From positions 186,001 to 250,000 of the forward strand of contig JBCCHF010000002.1 in the NCBI GenBank assembly GCA_039028895.1: a DNA stretch of 64,000 bases. Reading direction: 5' to 3'. Of this stretch, positions 41,441-50,277 are shown in pieces. The notes under the pieces are model-generated. The model saw only the letters and a list, made by a program, of their open reading frames with translations, ran no database searches and was not told the origin of the DNA. Made by a program: the position numbers and the translations under genes. How positions within the stretch are numbered: the stretch's first letter is position 1; every line of letters begins with the position of its first letter. The DNA is from JAHDCJ01 sp039028895 (GTDB taxonomy: Bacteria > Bacteroidota > Bacteroidia > Chitinophagales > Saprospiraceae).

Positions 41441-43225
41441 ATGATTTTCAGGCTAGTCTCAGTATTATTTTTATTCATTTTCGGAATAACTCCATCCCAT
41501 CTAATTGCAGAGTCCGACGAAAGGGCGAAGGCGGTTCTCGTAAAACTGGAAACGCTTAAGAACGAAGCTTTTATTGACTATTTAATCCAAAATTGGGAAG
41601 TTTTAACTATTGATGAAAAGACACCTCTAATGGAAAAGGCGGTAAGCATAGCTGAAGCTTTGGAAAACCCCACAACTCTTGGTCGCACCTACTTATTTCT
41701 TGGCAGAAATAATTATGGAAAAGGAGAACATGAAAAAACAATAAAAAATTACCTTGCAGCACTTGGCCACTTTAAGTCAGCTAAAGACTTTTCCAACATT
41801 GGGCTTGTTTATAATGAACTGTCCATTTTAACAAAAAAACAAAGGAATTACAATCAGGCATTTGAATACCTCAAATTAAGCCGGGAAGCTTGTGAACAAG
41901 CCAATGACAGCATTTGTATAAGCACCTCACTTGATAATACTGGTTTGCTTTATATTGAAACGGGTGAGTATGATAAAGCAGAGCCCCTTTTTAAACAGGT
42001 CCTAGCCATGCGTGAGCGCCTCCAGGATAGTATCGGTATTGGATTTGTACTTAACAACCTGGCAGAATGTGAAGCGAATCGGGGGGCATATGAAAGTGCT
42101 GTTACCCTGATTAACAGATCTACAGCTATCAGGAAAGCTTTAGGTCATAAGTTTTGGGTAGCGGTTAACGATAACAACATTGGAGAAATGTACGCCAGGT
42201 TTGGTGATCACAGAAAAGCTATTAGCTATTTCGAAGCCAGCCTTGAAGAATCCATTCCCAATGGCTATTCAGACCTGATTCAACATACCCTGAATGCAGC
42301 AGCAGATAATTATACCAAACTGGGTGATTACCAGAATGCATTTGAACTTAAGCAACAAGCATCGGCAATTAAGGATAGCATTTTTAATGTTAATAAGAGT
42401 CGCCAAATCACTGAAATGGAGACTAAATACGAGACTGAGCGCCACAGACTTGAAGCCCTGGCACAAGCTGAAAAAAACAGGCGATTAACAGCATGGGGCT
42501 CAGCGATATTTGCTGGACTGCTTTTAATCGGCTCTATTGGTTACTTTCGTTTTTATCAGAAACAGAAATATGAACGCCGCCTTAAGGAATTGGAGCTCCA
42601 CGAAAAAGTACAGAATGAACGGCATAGAATTTCCAGAGATTTACATGACAATGTGGGTGCCCAACTCACGAATATCATTACCAACCTGGATATTCTTGAA
42701 TTTAAATCTCAAAAATCAGGAGACGGTGATCTCTCTGGCCGAATTGAAAAAGTAAGCGAGTTTGCCAGAAGTACCATGACACAACTCAGAGAAACAATCT
42801 GGGCCATCAACAAGGAAAGTTTTTCTGCAGATGATTTCTCAAGAAAAGTAAGAGAGTACTTCTCCAAAATCCTGTCCGACAGTAATTCCTTAAAAGAATG
42901 GGAGGTTATCGCAGACGACAACATTCAATTTGAACTCTCTCCTATCCAGGCCCTTAACTTGTTCAGGATCATTCAGGAGGCTACCAATAATATGATCAAA
43001 CATGCAAATGCCTCTGAATATCAAGTGGCGTTGTCAGGCACAGAAAAAGACCTTAAACTCACTATTTCAGATAATGGGATTGGATTCAATATCCAGGTCA
43101 ATAAAACCGGACATTACGGACTGGAAAACATGAAACACAGAGCCGAAGAAATTAACGCCGATTTTGACATTTTCTCGAAAGAGAAAGAGGGGACAACAAT
43201 CCTCATTTCCTTGAAAGGAAAATAA
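41441..43225 (+). CDS. TPR-containing sensor histidine kinase (HisKA_3 type)
   Basis: 594 residues. Signal peptide (about 1-23), a periplasmic TPR array (about 70-310), a helical linker, one membrane segment (about 351-371), then a HisKA_3 dimerisation domain with phospho-accepting H402 in ISRDLHDNVGAQL and a HATPase_c domain (N-box IIQEATNNMIKHANAS, G-box DNGIGF, GLENMKHRAEEI). This is the NarX/DesK-type kinase that pairs with LuxR-family regulators. Its partner gene starts 61 nt downstream. Periplasmic TPRs suggest that it senses a protein, plausibly one of the neighbouring WG/TPR proteins. Confidence 0.93.
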   Translation: MIFRLVSVLFLFIFGITPSHLIAESDERAKAVLVKLETLKNEAFIDYLIQNWEVLTIDEKTPLMEKAVSIAEALENPTTLGRTYLFLGRNNYGKGEHEKTIKNYLAALGHFKSAKDFSNIGLVYNELSILTKKQRNYNQAFEYLKLSREACEQANDSICISTSLDNTGLLYIETGEYDKAEPLFKQVLAMRERLQDSIGIGFVLNNLAECEANRGAYESAVTLINRSTAIRKALGHKFWVAVNDNNIGEMYARFGDHRKAISYFEASLEESIPNGYSDLIQHTLNAAADNYTKLGDYQNAFELKQQASAIKDSIFNVNKSRQITEMETKYETERHRLEALAQAEKNRRLTAWGSAIFAGLLLIGSIGYFRFYQKQKYERRLKELELHEKVQNERHRISRDLHDNVGAQLTNIITNLDILEFKSQKSGDGDLSGRIEKVSEFARSTMTQLRETIWAINKESFSADDFSRKVREYFSKILSDSNSLKEWEVIADDNIQFELSPIQALNLFRIIQEATNNMIKHANASEYQVALSGTEKDLKLTISDNGIGFNIQVNKTGHYGLENMKHRAEEINADFDIFSKEKEGTTILISLKGK

Positions 43226-43235
43226 ATCTCGAAAA

Positions 43236-43251
43236 CAGGGCATTTGCCCTA
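43236..43251. promoter_or_regulatory. Operator-like 7-2-7 palindrome, copy 3
   Basis: CAGGGCA-TT-TGCCCTA, six of seven positions in each arm are complementary, making it the best copy. It lies between the kinase stop and the regulator start, centred 31.5 bp before the proposed -7 box, so the regulator may control itself. Confidence 0.62.
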
Positions 43252-43282
43252 TTGCAATGAATAAGTCCAGTTGCTAACTTAG
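43251..43282 (+). promoter_or_regulatory. Candidate internal promoter of the response-regulator gene
   Basis: ATTG (43251-43254), a 20-nt gap, TAACTTAG (43275-43282), one mismatch to TAnnTTTG. The ATG at 43287 is only 4 nt further, so the transcript would be nearly leaderless. Read-through from the kinase promoter is also possible. Confidence 0.45.
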
Positions 43283-43286
43283 CCAG

Positions 43287-43943
43287 ATGAAAATAAAAGT
43301 TGCCATCGTTGACGACCAATATCCGCTCATTCAGTCTCTAAGCGAGGCATTGTCCTTCTTTGACAATGTGGAAGTCGTCTTTACCGCTCGAAATGGCAAG
43401 GATTGCCTTGAAAAACTTGCCAGCAATCTGACTGACCCAGAAGTCATCCTGATGGATATTGAAATGGATGTAATGAATGGAATTGAAGCGACTTCAAAAG
43501 TTGCTGCCCAATACCCTCATATCAAGATTATCATCCTATCCGCCTTTGATCAGGATGAAAAAATCTTTCATGCTATACTGGCTGGTGCTAATGGATATCT
43601 GCTTAAAGGGGAACGACCCACCAAAATCGTCGGAGCCATAGAAGAAGCAATCGAAGGACGCTTACCCATGTCTCCATTGGTGGCATCAAAAAGCCTTGCT
43701 TTGATGCGAAAAGCGCCTTCACCCTCCGCCTCTACTCCAGAAACTTATAAGCTCTCTCCTCGGGAGACAGAAGTCCTCGAACATGTTGCATCCGGACTCA
43801 CTTATAATAATATTGCTGAAAAACTGTTTCTCAGTCCCAAAACCGTTAGAAATCATATTGAGAATATTTATAAAAAGCTTGAAGTCCATTCAAAGGTGGA
43901 AGCCGTTCAAATCGCACTGAAGAATAACTGGTTCAATCAATAA
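43287..43943 (+). CDS. NarL/LuxR-family response regulator
   Basis: 218 residues. Receiver domain 1-125 with acidic pocket D9-D10, phospho-acceptor D57 in VILMDIEMDVMNG, and Lys in LLKGE. A linker follows, then a LuxR/GerE helix-turn-helix (about 150-212: LSPRETEVLEHVASGLTYNNIAEKLF in two pieces, SPKTVRNHIENIYKKL). NarL-type regulators dimerise on 7-2-7 inverted repeats, which is the form of the palindromes at 33482, 41339 and 43236. It is the obvious candidate to bind them. Partner of the TPR kinase upstream. Confidence 0.95.
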   Translation: MKIKVAIVDDQYPLIQSLSEALSFFDNVEVVFTARNGKDCLEKLASNLTDPEVILMDIEMDVMNGIEATSKVAAQYPHIKIIILSAFDQDEKIFHAILAGANGYLLKGERPTKIVGAIEEAIEGRLPMSPLVASKSLALMRKAPSPSASTPETYKLSPRETEVLEHVASGLTYNNIAEKLFLSPKTVRNHIENIYKKLEVHSKVEAVQIALKNNWFNQ

Positions 43944-43968
43944 CACATTTAGATTATTACGGAAAGGT

Positions 43969-43976
43969 TAACTTTG
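43969..43976 (+). promoter_or_regulatory. Candidate -7 box before plsC
   Basis: TAACTTTG is an exact TAnnTTTG match, 25 nt before the GTG start at 44002. The -33 region reads only TTTA. Confidence 0.4.
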
Positions 43977-44001
43977 CCCACGAACCAACGATCTTAGTAT
44001 T

Positions 44002-44760
44002 GTGCATATTCTGAAGACGATTTGGGCTATTTACTTCCTAACGATTTTTGTCGTATTCCTATTAATTTCAGCAATTTTTATCTCCGTTGTTTTACTATTT
44101 TTTGGCAATAGAGCTATAAGACCGGTGATGTGGTGGAGCTATAACATAATTGGCAGAGTACCTATATTTTTAGCCGGTGTATGGGTGAAAGTAAAGGGCA
44201 AGGAAAATATCGAGAGAAAAAAGTCCTATGTTCTGGTCAGTAATCATCAATCTTATCTTGATGCGATTGTCAATGGATCCAGTTTTCCCGGGGTCTTCAA
44301 ATTCCTGGCAAAGGCTGAATTGTCCAAGCCACCTGTGTTTGGTTATCTAATAAAGCGTATATGCATCCTGACTGATCGCTCCAATAAAGCTTCCCGAATT
44401 AAAAGTTTCCAGAGCATGGTCAATGCTTTAAAGGAAGGCTATTCAATAATGATCTATCCGGAAGGAACGAGGAACCTGACTGATAGGCCTTTGCTTAAGT
44501 TTTATGATGGGGCCTTTAAACTGGCGATTGACTCCGGCACTCCCATTCTCGTTCAAACGCTAATCAATTCAGGGAATTTGCTGCAATCGCACAAAGCCAA
44601 AATGAGACCAGGCTTCATCATCGCAGTCTGGGAAGCGCCTATTTCCACTGAAGGTATGACAAAGGATGATATTCCGGAGTTAAAAGAAAAAGTCAGAGTA
44701 ATTATGCTAGAAAAATTAAAGACTTACAATGCTTCCCAGTCAATAGAAGCCCCAGGTTGA
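44002..44760 (+). CDS. plsC: 1-acyl-sn-glycerol-3-phosphate acyltransferase
   Basis: 252 residues starting at a GTG. One or two N-terminal membrane segments (about 8-35) are followed by the acyltransferase domain with NHQSYLDA (NHx4D catalytic motif) and YPEGTRN (substrate-binding EGT motif). It acylates lysophosphatidic acid to phosphatidic acid at the inner membrane. The last 37 nt overlap the end of the convergent threonine synthase gene. The gene symbol is given for the family; several plsC paralogues are common in Bacteroidota. Confidence 0.9.
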   Translation: MHILKTIWAIYFLTIFVVFLLISAIFISVVLLFFGNRAIRPVMWWSYNIIGRVPIFLAGVWVKVKGKENIERKKSYVLVSNHQSYLDAIVNGSSFPGVFKFLAKAELSKPPVFGYLIKRICILTDRSNKASRIKSFQSMVNALKEGYSIMIYPEGTRNLTDRPLLKFYDGAFKLAIDSGTPILVQTLINSGNLLQSHKAKMRPGFIIAVWEAPISTEGMTKDDIPELKEKVRVIMLEKLKTYNASQSIEAPG

Positions 44761-45974
44761 AGTACGTCGAAATCTGCTGTTATAGGCACCATATTTTTTT
44801 GTGCCGCGCCACAATTGTAGACAACGACCCTGTCATCTGACTTTATCCAGTTTTCTGCACTCAATTTTTCTGCTGCACCTATACAAGCTGCAGCTTCCGG
44901 ACAAACTGAGATACCTTCGTTTGAGGCTGCCAATTTCATCCATTCTCCAATTCTGCCCTCTTCAACAGCAATAGCCTTACCGCCTGATTCGCGCACGGTA
45001 TCCAATATCATAAAGTCGCCAACTGCACCTGGGACACGAATGCCTCTTGCTACTGACTCGGCATTTTCAAACAACTCTGCAAACCGTTTGCCGTCTTCGA
45101 ATGCTTTAACCATTGGGCAACAGCCATCAGATTGTACGGCAACCATTTTTGGCATCTTATCCGAATTTAGCCAACCGATTTCTCTAAGTTCCTTGAAAGC
45201 TTTCCACATGCCGATCAGGCCGGTGCCTCCTCCTGTCGGGTACAGAATAACATCTGGCAATTCCCAATTAAACTGTTCGGCAAGCTCAAAGCCCATTGTC
45301 TTTTTGCCTTCTATGCGGTAAGGTTCTTTTAAGGTAGAAACATCGAACCAGCCTGCTTTTTCCTTCCCTTCTTTGACAAATTTTCCACAATCATTGATCA
45401 GGCCATTGACCAAGAAAACTTTTGCTCCGGCCAACTTGGCTTCCAACTGGTTAACCATAGGCGTGTCTGCAGGCATAAAAACAAAGGCTTCCATGTTCGC
45501 TCTTGCCGCATAAGCTGCCATTGCTCCACCAGCATTTCCGGCAGTCGGAATGGCCACCCGTTTGACACCAAACTCGTTGGCCATCGTGATAGCAGCGGCC
45601 AAGCCCCGGCTTTTGAACGAACCGGTTGGTAACTGGCCCTCATCTTTTATCCAAAAGTCATAAAGGCCAAATTTTGCGCCAAGCCTTTGACAAGATAATA
45701 GTGGCGTCATACCTTCTCCCAATGAAACCAGATTTTCTTCATTTTCAAGAGGAAGTAGTTCTCTGTAACGCCACATAGTCGGTTCCCGATCTAGCAGCAT
45801 TTCTTTCCTGAATACTGATTTTACTTTATCAAGGTCGTAACGAACCCACAACGGTCTCCCAGCATGCATGGTCTGGATTTGACGGGCTGGCAAAATGGTG
45901 CCATCGATAGCAGATTCAAGGTGAGTAATAAAACTAGGCATTGGATTATTCTTATTGAGTGATGCGATAGCCAT
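44724..45974 (-). CDS. thrC: Threonine synthase-like PLP enzyme
   Basis: 416 residues. The PLP lysine is in GSFKSRGLAAAI, the phosphate-binding glycine loop in PTGGGTGLIGMW, and LVSLGEGMTPLL near the N-terminus is typical of threonine synthase. It converts O-phosphohomoserine to threonine. An N-terminal Zn-ribbon-like segment seen in some relatives is not evident. Starting at the ATG at 45941 instead of 45974 is possible (second Met). The C-terminal end overlaps plsC by 37 nt, tail to tail. Related cysteate-synthase-like activities cannot be ruled out. Confidence 0.87.
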   Translation of the reverse strand: MAIASLNKNNPMPSFITHLESAIDGTILPARQIQTMHAGRPLWVRYDLDKVKSVFRKEMLLDREPTMWRYRELLPLENEENLVSLGEGMTPLLSCQRLGAKFGLYDFWIKDEGQLPTGSFKSRGLAAAITMANEFGVKRVAIPTAGNAGGAMAAYAARANMEAFVFMPADTPMVNQLEAKLAGAKVFLVNGLINDCGKFVKEGKEKAGWFDVSTLKEPYRIEGKKTMGFELAEQFNWELPDVILYPTGGGTGLIGMWKAFKELREIGWLNSDKMPKMVAVQSDGCCPMVKAFEDGKRFAELFENAESVARGIRVPGAVGDFMILDTVRESGGKAIAVEEGRIGEWMKLAASNEGISVCPEAAACIGAAEKLSAENWIKSDDRVVVYNCGAAQKNMVPITADFDVLQPGASIDWEAL

Positions 45975-46065
45975 TCGTCATGGCATATTTATCATGATTG
46001 ATGAAACAATCCAAAGATAGATTTTCTATCCATTTTCAGAAACAGACTTTTGCCTGCTTGCTCCC

Positions 46066-48009
46066 CTACTTTTTGATAAACTGTCGGGCTGTAACACCCT
46101 TGTCTGTTCTCAGTTCAATGAAATAGACACCTTGCGAAAGGTCGTTGACATCAATGTCAAAGCCATAATTTCCTTGAAATTGGTTTCCGGAGAAAACGTT
46201 TTTCACCAACTGGCCGTTGACGGCTATTATCGAGATCTCCATTTTACCGGCTTGCGCCAATGCATAGTTAATATGAATGTTTGAGGCAGTTGGATTCGGA
46301 TAAACACTGATTACCAGAACTTCGTTTGCTGGCTGTTGAACAGAGGTTATCAAAAGCGTAGGATCAGGTGCCGGAATATCCTGGAAAGGTTTTGGAGGTG
46401 AAGGAACATTGGTTTTTTGAAGATAGTTTTCACCGGAATTACTAAACAGGCTGCATTCATAATTAATGATCTGAGTCGGGCTAACTATCGTTGGTACAAA
46501 GTAATAGTCGGCCTGTGCTTTTGAAGGTGTTACATCGAGAATAAAATAACCATGTTCATCAAATTCAACGTATTTGGCATGAGGGTCAACTCCGGGAAAT
46601 AGATTCTCCATAAGGCTGGAACCAATAGATCCGAATAGTTCATCAAAATTTGGAGAGGAAATACTGGGCGTAACCGCCTCAACAGCTACTGATCCCATTC
46701 CGGTAACGGGATTATAGGTCATGGTATCATCTGGGGTTAGCGTAATGTCGAAGCTCATACTAACGTGAATATCCCCGGTAATGAAAAACACATCATCAAT
46801 ATTATTTTGGTCTATATAGTTGATAACTTCTGTTCGCTTGGCCGGATAACCATCCCACGTATCAAGAAACAAGTTGGAAGCACCTGGAAGGATGGCCTCA
46901 AACGGTTGAAGAATCAAAGGCGCAAAAAGGACCTGGTTGCCTATAATTTTCCAGGTGGCATTTGAGTTTGACAACCGATCTTTAAACCACACCATCTGTT
47001 CATCACCTAATAATACCCTAGATGGATCATTGATGGTCGGGTCCATAGCACTATTAACCTGTTCTACCCTCGCCTCGTGCCTGGTATCTAATAATACTAA
47101 TTCTACCAAATCGCCATAGCTGGAGGTCCTGAATACCTGGTTGTCAGTATTATCTCTAATCGGTGCCCATTCGAAATAAGCCTGTGTAGCCGCATTTTTT
47201 CTATCAGCGTAAAGGCCCTCTGTCAAAGGATCATGGTTACCTGCTCCATCTACCCAGGCGTTATTGGCAACTTCATGATCATCCCAAATTAAAATGAAAG
47301 GATGTTGCTGCATTACCCGTCGTAACTCATCTTCTAGGCGATAATAGGAATAACGCATTCTGTAATCTGAAAGATTCAGTATTTCATTTGCCGGTTCGTG
47401 TCCTCGACCGATGTCTTCATCATAACCATAGCCACCTGATTCATATTCATATATAAAATCTCCGAGATGGATAATGGCATCCAGATCGTTTAGTTCTGAA
47501 AGTCTTTCGAAGGCACTGAAATAGCCAGATTGGTAGTTGTTACAAGACACAACACCAAACTTGAGTTGGTCAGGTGATCCTACAGGTAAGGTTTTTGTTC
47601 TTCCGATAATACTTTGAGTCCCTAGGGCATTGAATCGGTAATAGTAAGTTGTTCCGGCAATGAGGCCTGGAACATCAACTTTTACCGTATAATCCTTCGA
47701 TATATCCGTCATAACTGATCCTGAAGTAATCGTATTTACGAATCCAGTGTCTGTGGCCATTTCCCAATCTACTTGTATAGTCTGGTCCATATCTGGAGTT
47801 ACCCTGGTCCAGATAATCACCCCATCCGTTAATGGATCACCAGAAGCCACGCCATGATAAAAAGGAGCCAACATTTCGTTGAAGGGAGATGATTTCTCAT
47901 CGACCCTGCTATTATTTCGAGGGGAGTTTTCAGTTTGTGCATACATACCCGAAATCAGTGAAATTGAACACAGTCCGGCAAACAAAAAATCAATGAATAT
48001 TTTTTTCAT
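46066..48009 (-). CDS. Secreted PhoD-like alkaline phosphatase with T9SS sorting domain
   Basis: 647 residues: signal peptide (about 1-24), an N-terminal PhoD-type domain (FYHGVASGDPLTDGVIIWTRVTP in pieces, TYYYRFNALG), and a metallophosphatase core with VVSCNNYQSGYFSAFERL, HLGDFIYEYE, WDDHEVANNAW and FFITGDIHVSMSFD. PhoD enzymes hydrolyse phosphodiesters and monoesters with iron and calcium. The C-terminus is a T9SS sorting domain (SVYPNPTASNIHI ... ARQFIKK), so it is surface-exposed. With the PLD nuclease it would let the cell release phosphate from extracellular polymers. Confidence 0.92.
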   Translation of the reverse strand: MKKIFIDFLFAGLCSISLISGMYAQTENSPRNNSRVDEKSSPFNEMLAPFYHGVASGDPLTDGVIIWTRVTPDMDQTIQVDWEMATDTGFVNTITSGSVMTDISKDYTVKVDVPGLIAGTTYYYRFNALGTQSIIGRTKTLPVGSPDQLKFGVVSCNNYQSGYFSAFERLSELNDLDAIIHLGDFIYEYESGGYGYDEDIGRGHEPANEILNLSDYRMRYSYYRLEDELRRVMQQHPFILIWDDHEVANNAWVDGAGNHDPLTEGLYADRKNAATQAYFEWAPIRDNTDNQVFRTSSYGDLVELVLLDTRHEARVEQVNSAMDPTINDPSRVLLGDEQMVWFKDRLSNSNATWKIIGNQVLFAPLILQPFEAILPGASNLFLDTWDGYPAKRTEVINYIDQNNIDDVFFITGDIHVSMSFDITLTPDDTMTYNPVTGMGSVAVEAVTPSISSPNFDELFGSIGSSLMENLFPGVDPHAKYVEFDEHGYFILDVTPSKAQADYYFVPTIVSPTQIINYECSLFSNSGENYLQKTNVPSPPKPFQDIPAPDPTLLITSVQQPANEVLVISVYPNPTASNIHINYALAQAGKMEISIIAVNGQLVKNVFSGNQFQGNYGFDIDVNDLSQGVYFIELRTDKGVTARQFIKK

Positions 48010-48196
48010 GGGCGGTAATTGAAATGAATTTCATGAAGCATAAAAAGAGCAGGATAAAAGTCAATTATTAGCAAATAACGGCACAATTTTTATCAAATTC
48101 CAGAATGGATATTTTAATGCTATAAGTAAAATCTATAGGCCATAGGTTTTTCTTATAATTGTAATGCAATTCTGTCTTTTAGTTGACATTTTTTCC

Positions 48197-48226
48197 TTGA
48201 AAAATTACTTTAAAACTATATTTTTG
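48197..48226 (+). promoter_or_regulatory. Promoter of the haem peroxidase gene
   Basis: TTG (48197-48199), a 19-nt gap, TATTTTTG (48219-48226): an exact TAnnTTTG box. It lies downstream of the longest possible start at 48164, supporting translation from the ATG at 48305. Confidence 0.7.
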
Positions 48227-48246
48227 CTTTACTCTATCTCAGATTT

Positions 48247-48274
48247 ATCACAAAAGTATCACAAAAGTATCACA
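48247..48274. repeat. 11-bp direct repeat in the 5' leader
   Basis: TATCACAAAAG occurs twice in tandem and is followed by a partial third copy (TATCACAG). It lies in the predicted leader of the peroxidase mRNA, 30-58 nt before the ATG. Confidence 0.7.
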
Positions 48275-48304
48275 GCTATTAATACTTACACTAATTGCTT
48301 TAAT

Positions 48305-50218
48305 ATGAAAAACATTGCTTTACTAATCACATTTTGCTTTTGTTTTACCCTTGGGTCTTCCCAGGTAAACAGGTCTATTGATGGTGTCGGAAATAATACC
48401 ACGAGTCCTGAGTGGGGTGCAGCCACTGGGGAATTCAATTGGGTGGTTTCGACAGCATTTGAAGATGGAATGTCTATGCCTTCAGGGCAAGACCGACCTA
48501 ATGCCAGGGAAGTTAGTAATGCTGTTGGCGACCAAAATGAATTCATAGCCAATGAAAAAGGGTTATCGGACTTCATTTGGGGTTGGGGTCAATTCATCGA
48601 TCATGATGTCAACCTTAATGATGATCACCCAACAGAAGTATTACCCATTCCGGTTCCTTCAGGCGATGTCGATTTTGACCCTGGCAGCTCAGGAACCGTC
48701 GAAATCCCTATGAAGCGATCTGTCTACGACCCTTTAACAGGCATTAACGACATCCCCAGACATTTTATCAACGAGATCACAGCATATATCGACGGTTCGG
48801 CGGTTTATGGCATTGACGATGATCGGGTTAACTGGATCAGGTCTTTCGTTGATGGTAAACTCAAGGTTTCCAGTGGTAACCTGCTGCCCTATAACACAAT
48901 TGACGGAGAGAGAGAATCTACCATCGACCCATCCGCCCCTTTCATGTTACTGGATGGCCCTGTTGAGCCAGACAAATTTTTCATCGCCGGAGATGTCAGA
49001 GCCAATGAGCAGCCCGGGCTCACCAGCTTCCACACCCTTTGGGTAAGAGAACATAACAGGCTTTGTGATGATATCAAAGCAGCCAATCCTGCCTGGAATG
49101 ACGAAGAAATTTTTCAACGTGCCCGAAAAATGGTAGGCGCTTACATCCAGGCAATAACTTTCGAAGAGTTCTTACCTGCCATTGGAATTTCCCTGGACCC
49201 CTATGCCGGATATAACACCTCAATGAATGCTAATATTTTCAACACCTTCTCCGCAGCTGCTTATCGATTTGGCCACACAATGGTCAATGGCCGTATGCTT
49301 CGGTTAGAGGAAAATGGTGATTCTATCAGTTTTGGTTCAATTAATCTTCGGGATGCCTTTTTCGACACCAACCTTATTCCAGACGAAAATGGGATCGAAC
49401 CGTTTTTTCGCGGAATGGCCGTACAAGAACACCAGTTTGTTGACCCTATGATCATGAATGATCTGCGCAACTTCCTTTTTGGCCCTCCAGGTGCTGGTGG
49501 CCTCGACCTGCTGGCAACAAATATCCAAAGAGCAAGAGACCGCGGACTTCCAGATTTTAACACAATCAGGCAAAATTTCGGGTTGAGTGCAATTACCAAC
49601 TTTTCAGACTTTATCTCTGATACGGATCTTGCCAATGCCCTTTCAAATGTCTATGGGGGTGATGTCAATAAGATTGATCCATGGATAGGTTTGATGGCTG
49701 AAGATCACTTACCAAACGCCATAATCGGCTCAACTCTTGAGTTAATACTCAGAGAACAATTCCAACATCTCCGTGATGGCGATCGGTATTATTATGAAAA
49801 TGATCCGTCATTGACACTCGAACAGATCCAGGAAGTCAAAGACACAAGGTTATCAGACATCATACTTCGCAATACCTCAATTAACGAAATTCAGGAAAAC
49901 GTCTTTTTTGCTGAGCCGCGAAATGCCGTCTCTGTTGAACTCCTACCTTTTGAATCGATAAGGAATATGAAAATCAGTGCATATCCAAATCCAGTGCAAC
50001 GTTTCTTCACGCTTGAGATCAAGGCGATGAAGGCTGATGATTTCGTGCTTTCAATTATTGATAATTCAGGGAAAATGATTCAACAGCAAGACGTAAGGCT
50101 CAACCAGGGAGATAATGTTCTCGAGTTTGAGATCGCGCCTAATTATGCAAGTGGACTTTACACAATCCATCTCGAATCAGAGACAGGAATTGGACATTTG
50201 AAAATTATTAAGAATTAA
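48305..50218 (+). CDS. Secreted animal-type haem peroxidase with T9SS sorting domain
   Basis: 637 residues from the ATG at 48305, which gives a signal peptide (ITFCFCFTLGSSQ). The fold is the animal haem peroxidase/peroxidasin family: distal His in WGQFIDHDVN, HTLWVREHNRLCD, and proximal His in AAYRFGHTMVNG; RARDRGLPDFN near the C-terminal part. Such enzymes oxidise halides or phenolics with hydrogen peroxide. The C-terminus is a T9SS sorting domain (SAYPNPVQRFFTL ... HLKIIKN). Export of a haem peroxidase by T9SS suggests a surface or biofilm role. Confidence 0.93.
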   Translation: MKNIALLITFCFCFTLGSSQVNRSIDGVGNNTTSPEWGAATGEFNWVVSTAFEDGMSMPSGQDRPNAREVSNAVGDQNEFIANEKGLSDFIWGWGQFIDHDVNLNDDHPTEVLPIPVPSGDVDFDPGSSGTVEIPMKRSVYDPLTGINDIPRHFINEITAYIDGSAVYGIDDDRVNWIRSFVDGKLKVSSGNLLPYNTIDGERESTIDPSAPFMLLDGPVEPDKFFIAGDVRANEQPGLTSFHTLWVREHNRLCDDIKAANPAWNDEEIFQRARKMVGAYIQAITFEEFLPAIGISLDPYAGYNTSMNANIFNTFSAAAYRFGHTMVNGRMLRLEENGDSISFGSINLRDAFFDTNLIPDENGIEPFFRGMAVQEHQFVDPMIMNDLRNFLFGPPGAGGLDLLATNIQRARDRGLPDFNTIRQNFGLSAITNFSDFISDTDLANALSNVYGGDVNKIDPWIGLMAEDHLPNAIIGSTLELILREQFQHLRDGDRYYYENDPSLTLEQIQEVKDTRLSDIILRNTSINEIQENVFFAEPRNAVSVELLPFESIRNMKISAYPNPVQRFFTLEIKAMKADDFVLSIIDNSGKMIQQQDVRLNQGDNVLEFEIAPNYASGLYTIHLESETGIGHLKIIKN

Positions 50219-50230
50219 TACCCCAACTAT

Positions 50231-50266
50231 CAAAGTTGATCTGTCGTTTATGATGGGTCAACTTTG
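50231..50266. terminator. Hairpin between convergent genes, weak terminator
   Basis: CAAAGTTGA (50231-50239) pairs with TCAACTTTG (50258-50266). No clear T-tract follows in either direction. Confidence 0.45.
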
Positions 50267-50277
50267 GTGGATTTTGG

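Noticed and set aside
43005..43020. GCAAATGCCTC inside the kinase gene, resembling half of the operator
   Set aside because: It lies in a conserved coding segment (KHANAS), has no left arm, and is explained by protein sequence.
48247..48274. Short tandem repeat considered as a CRISPR remnant
   Set aside because: Units are 11 bp with no spacers and no cas genes are in the window.
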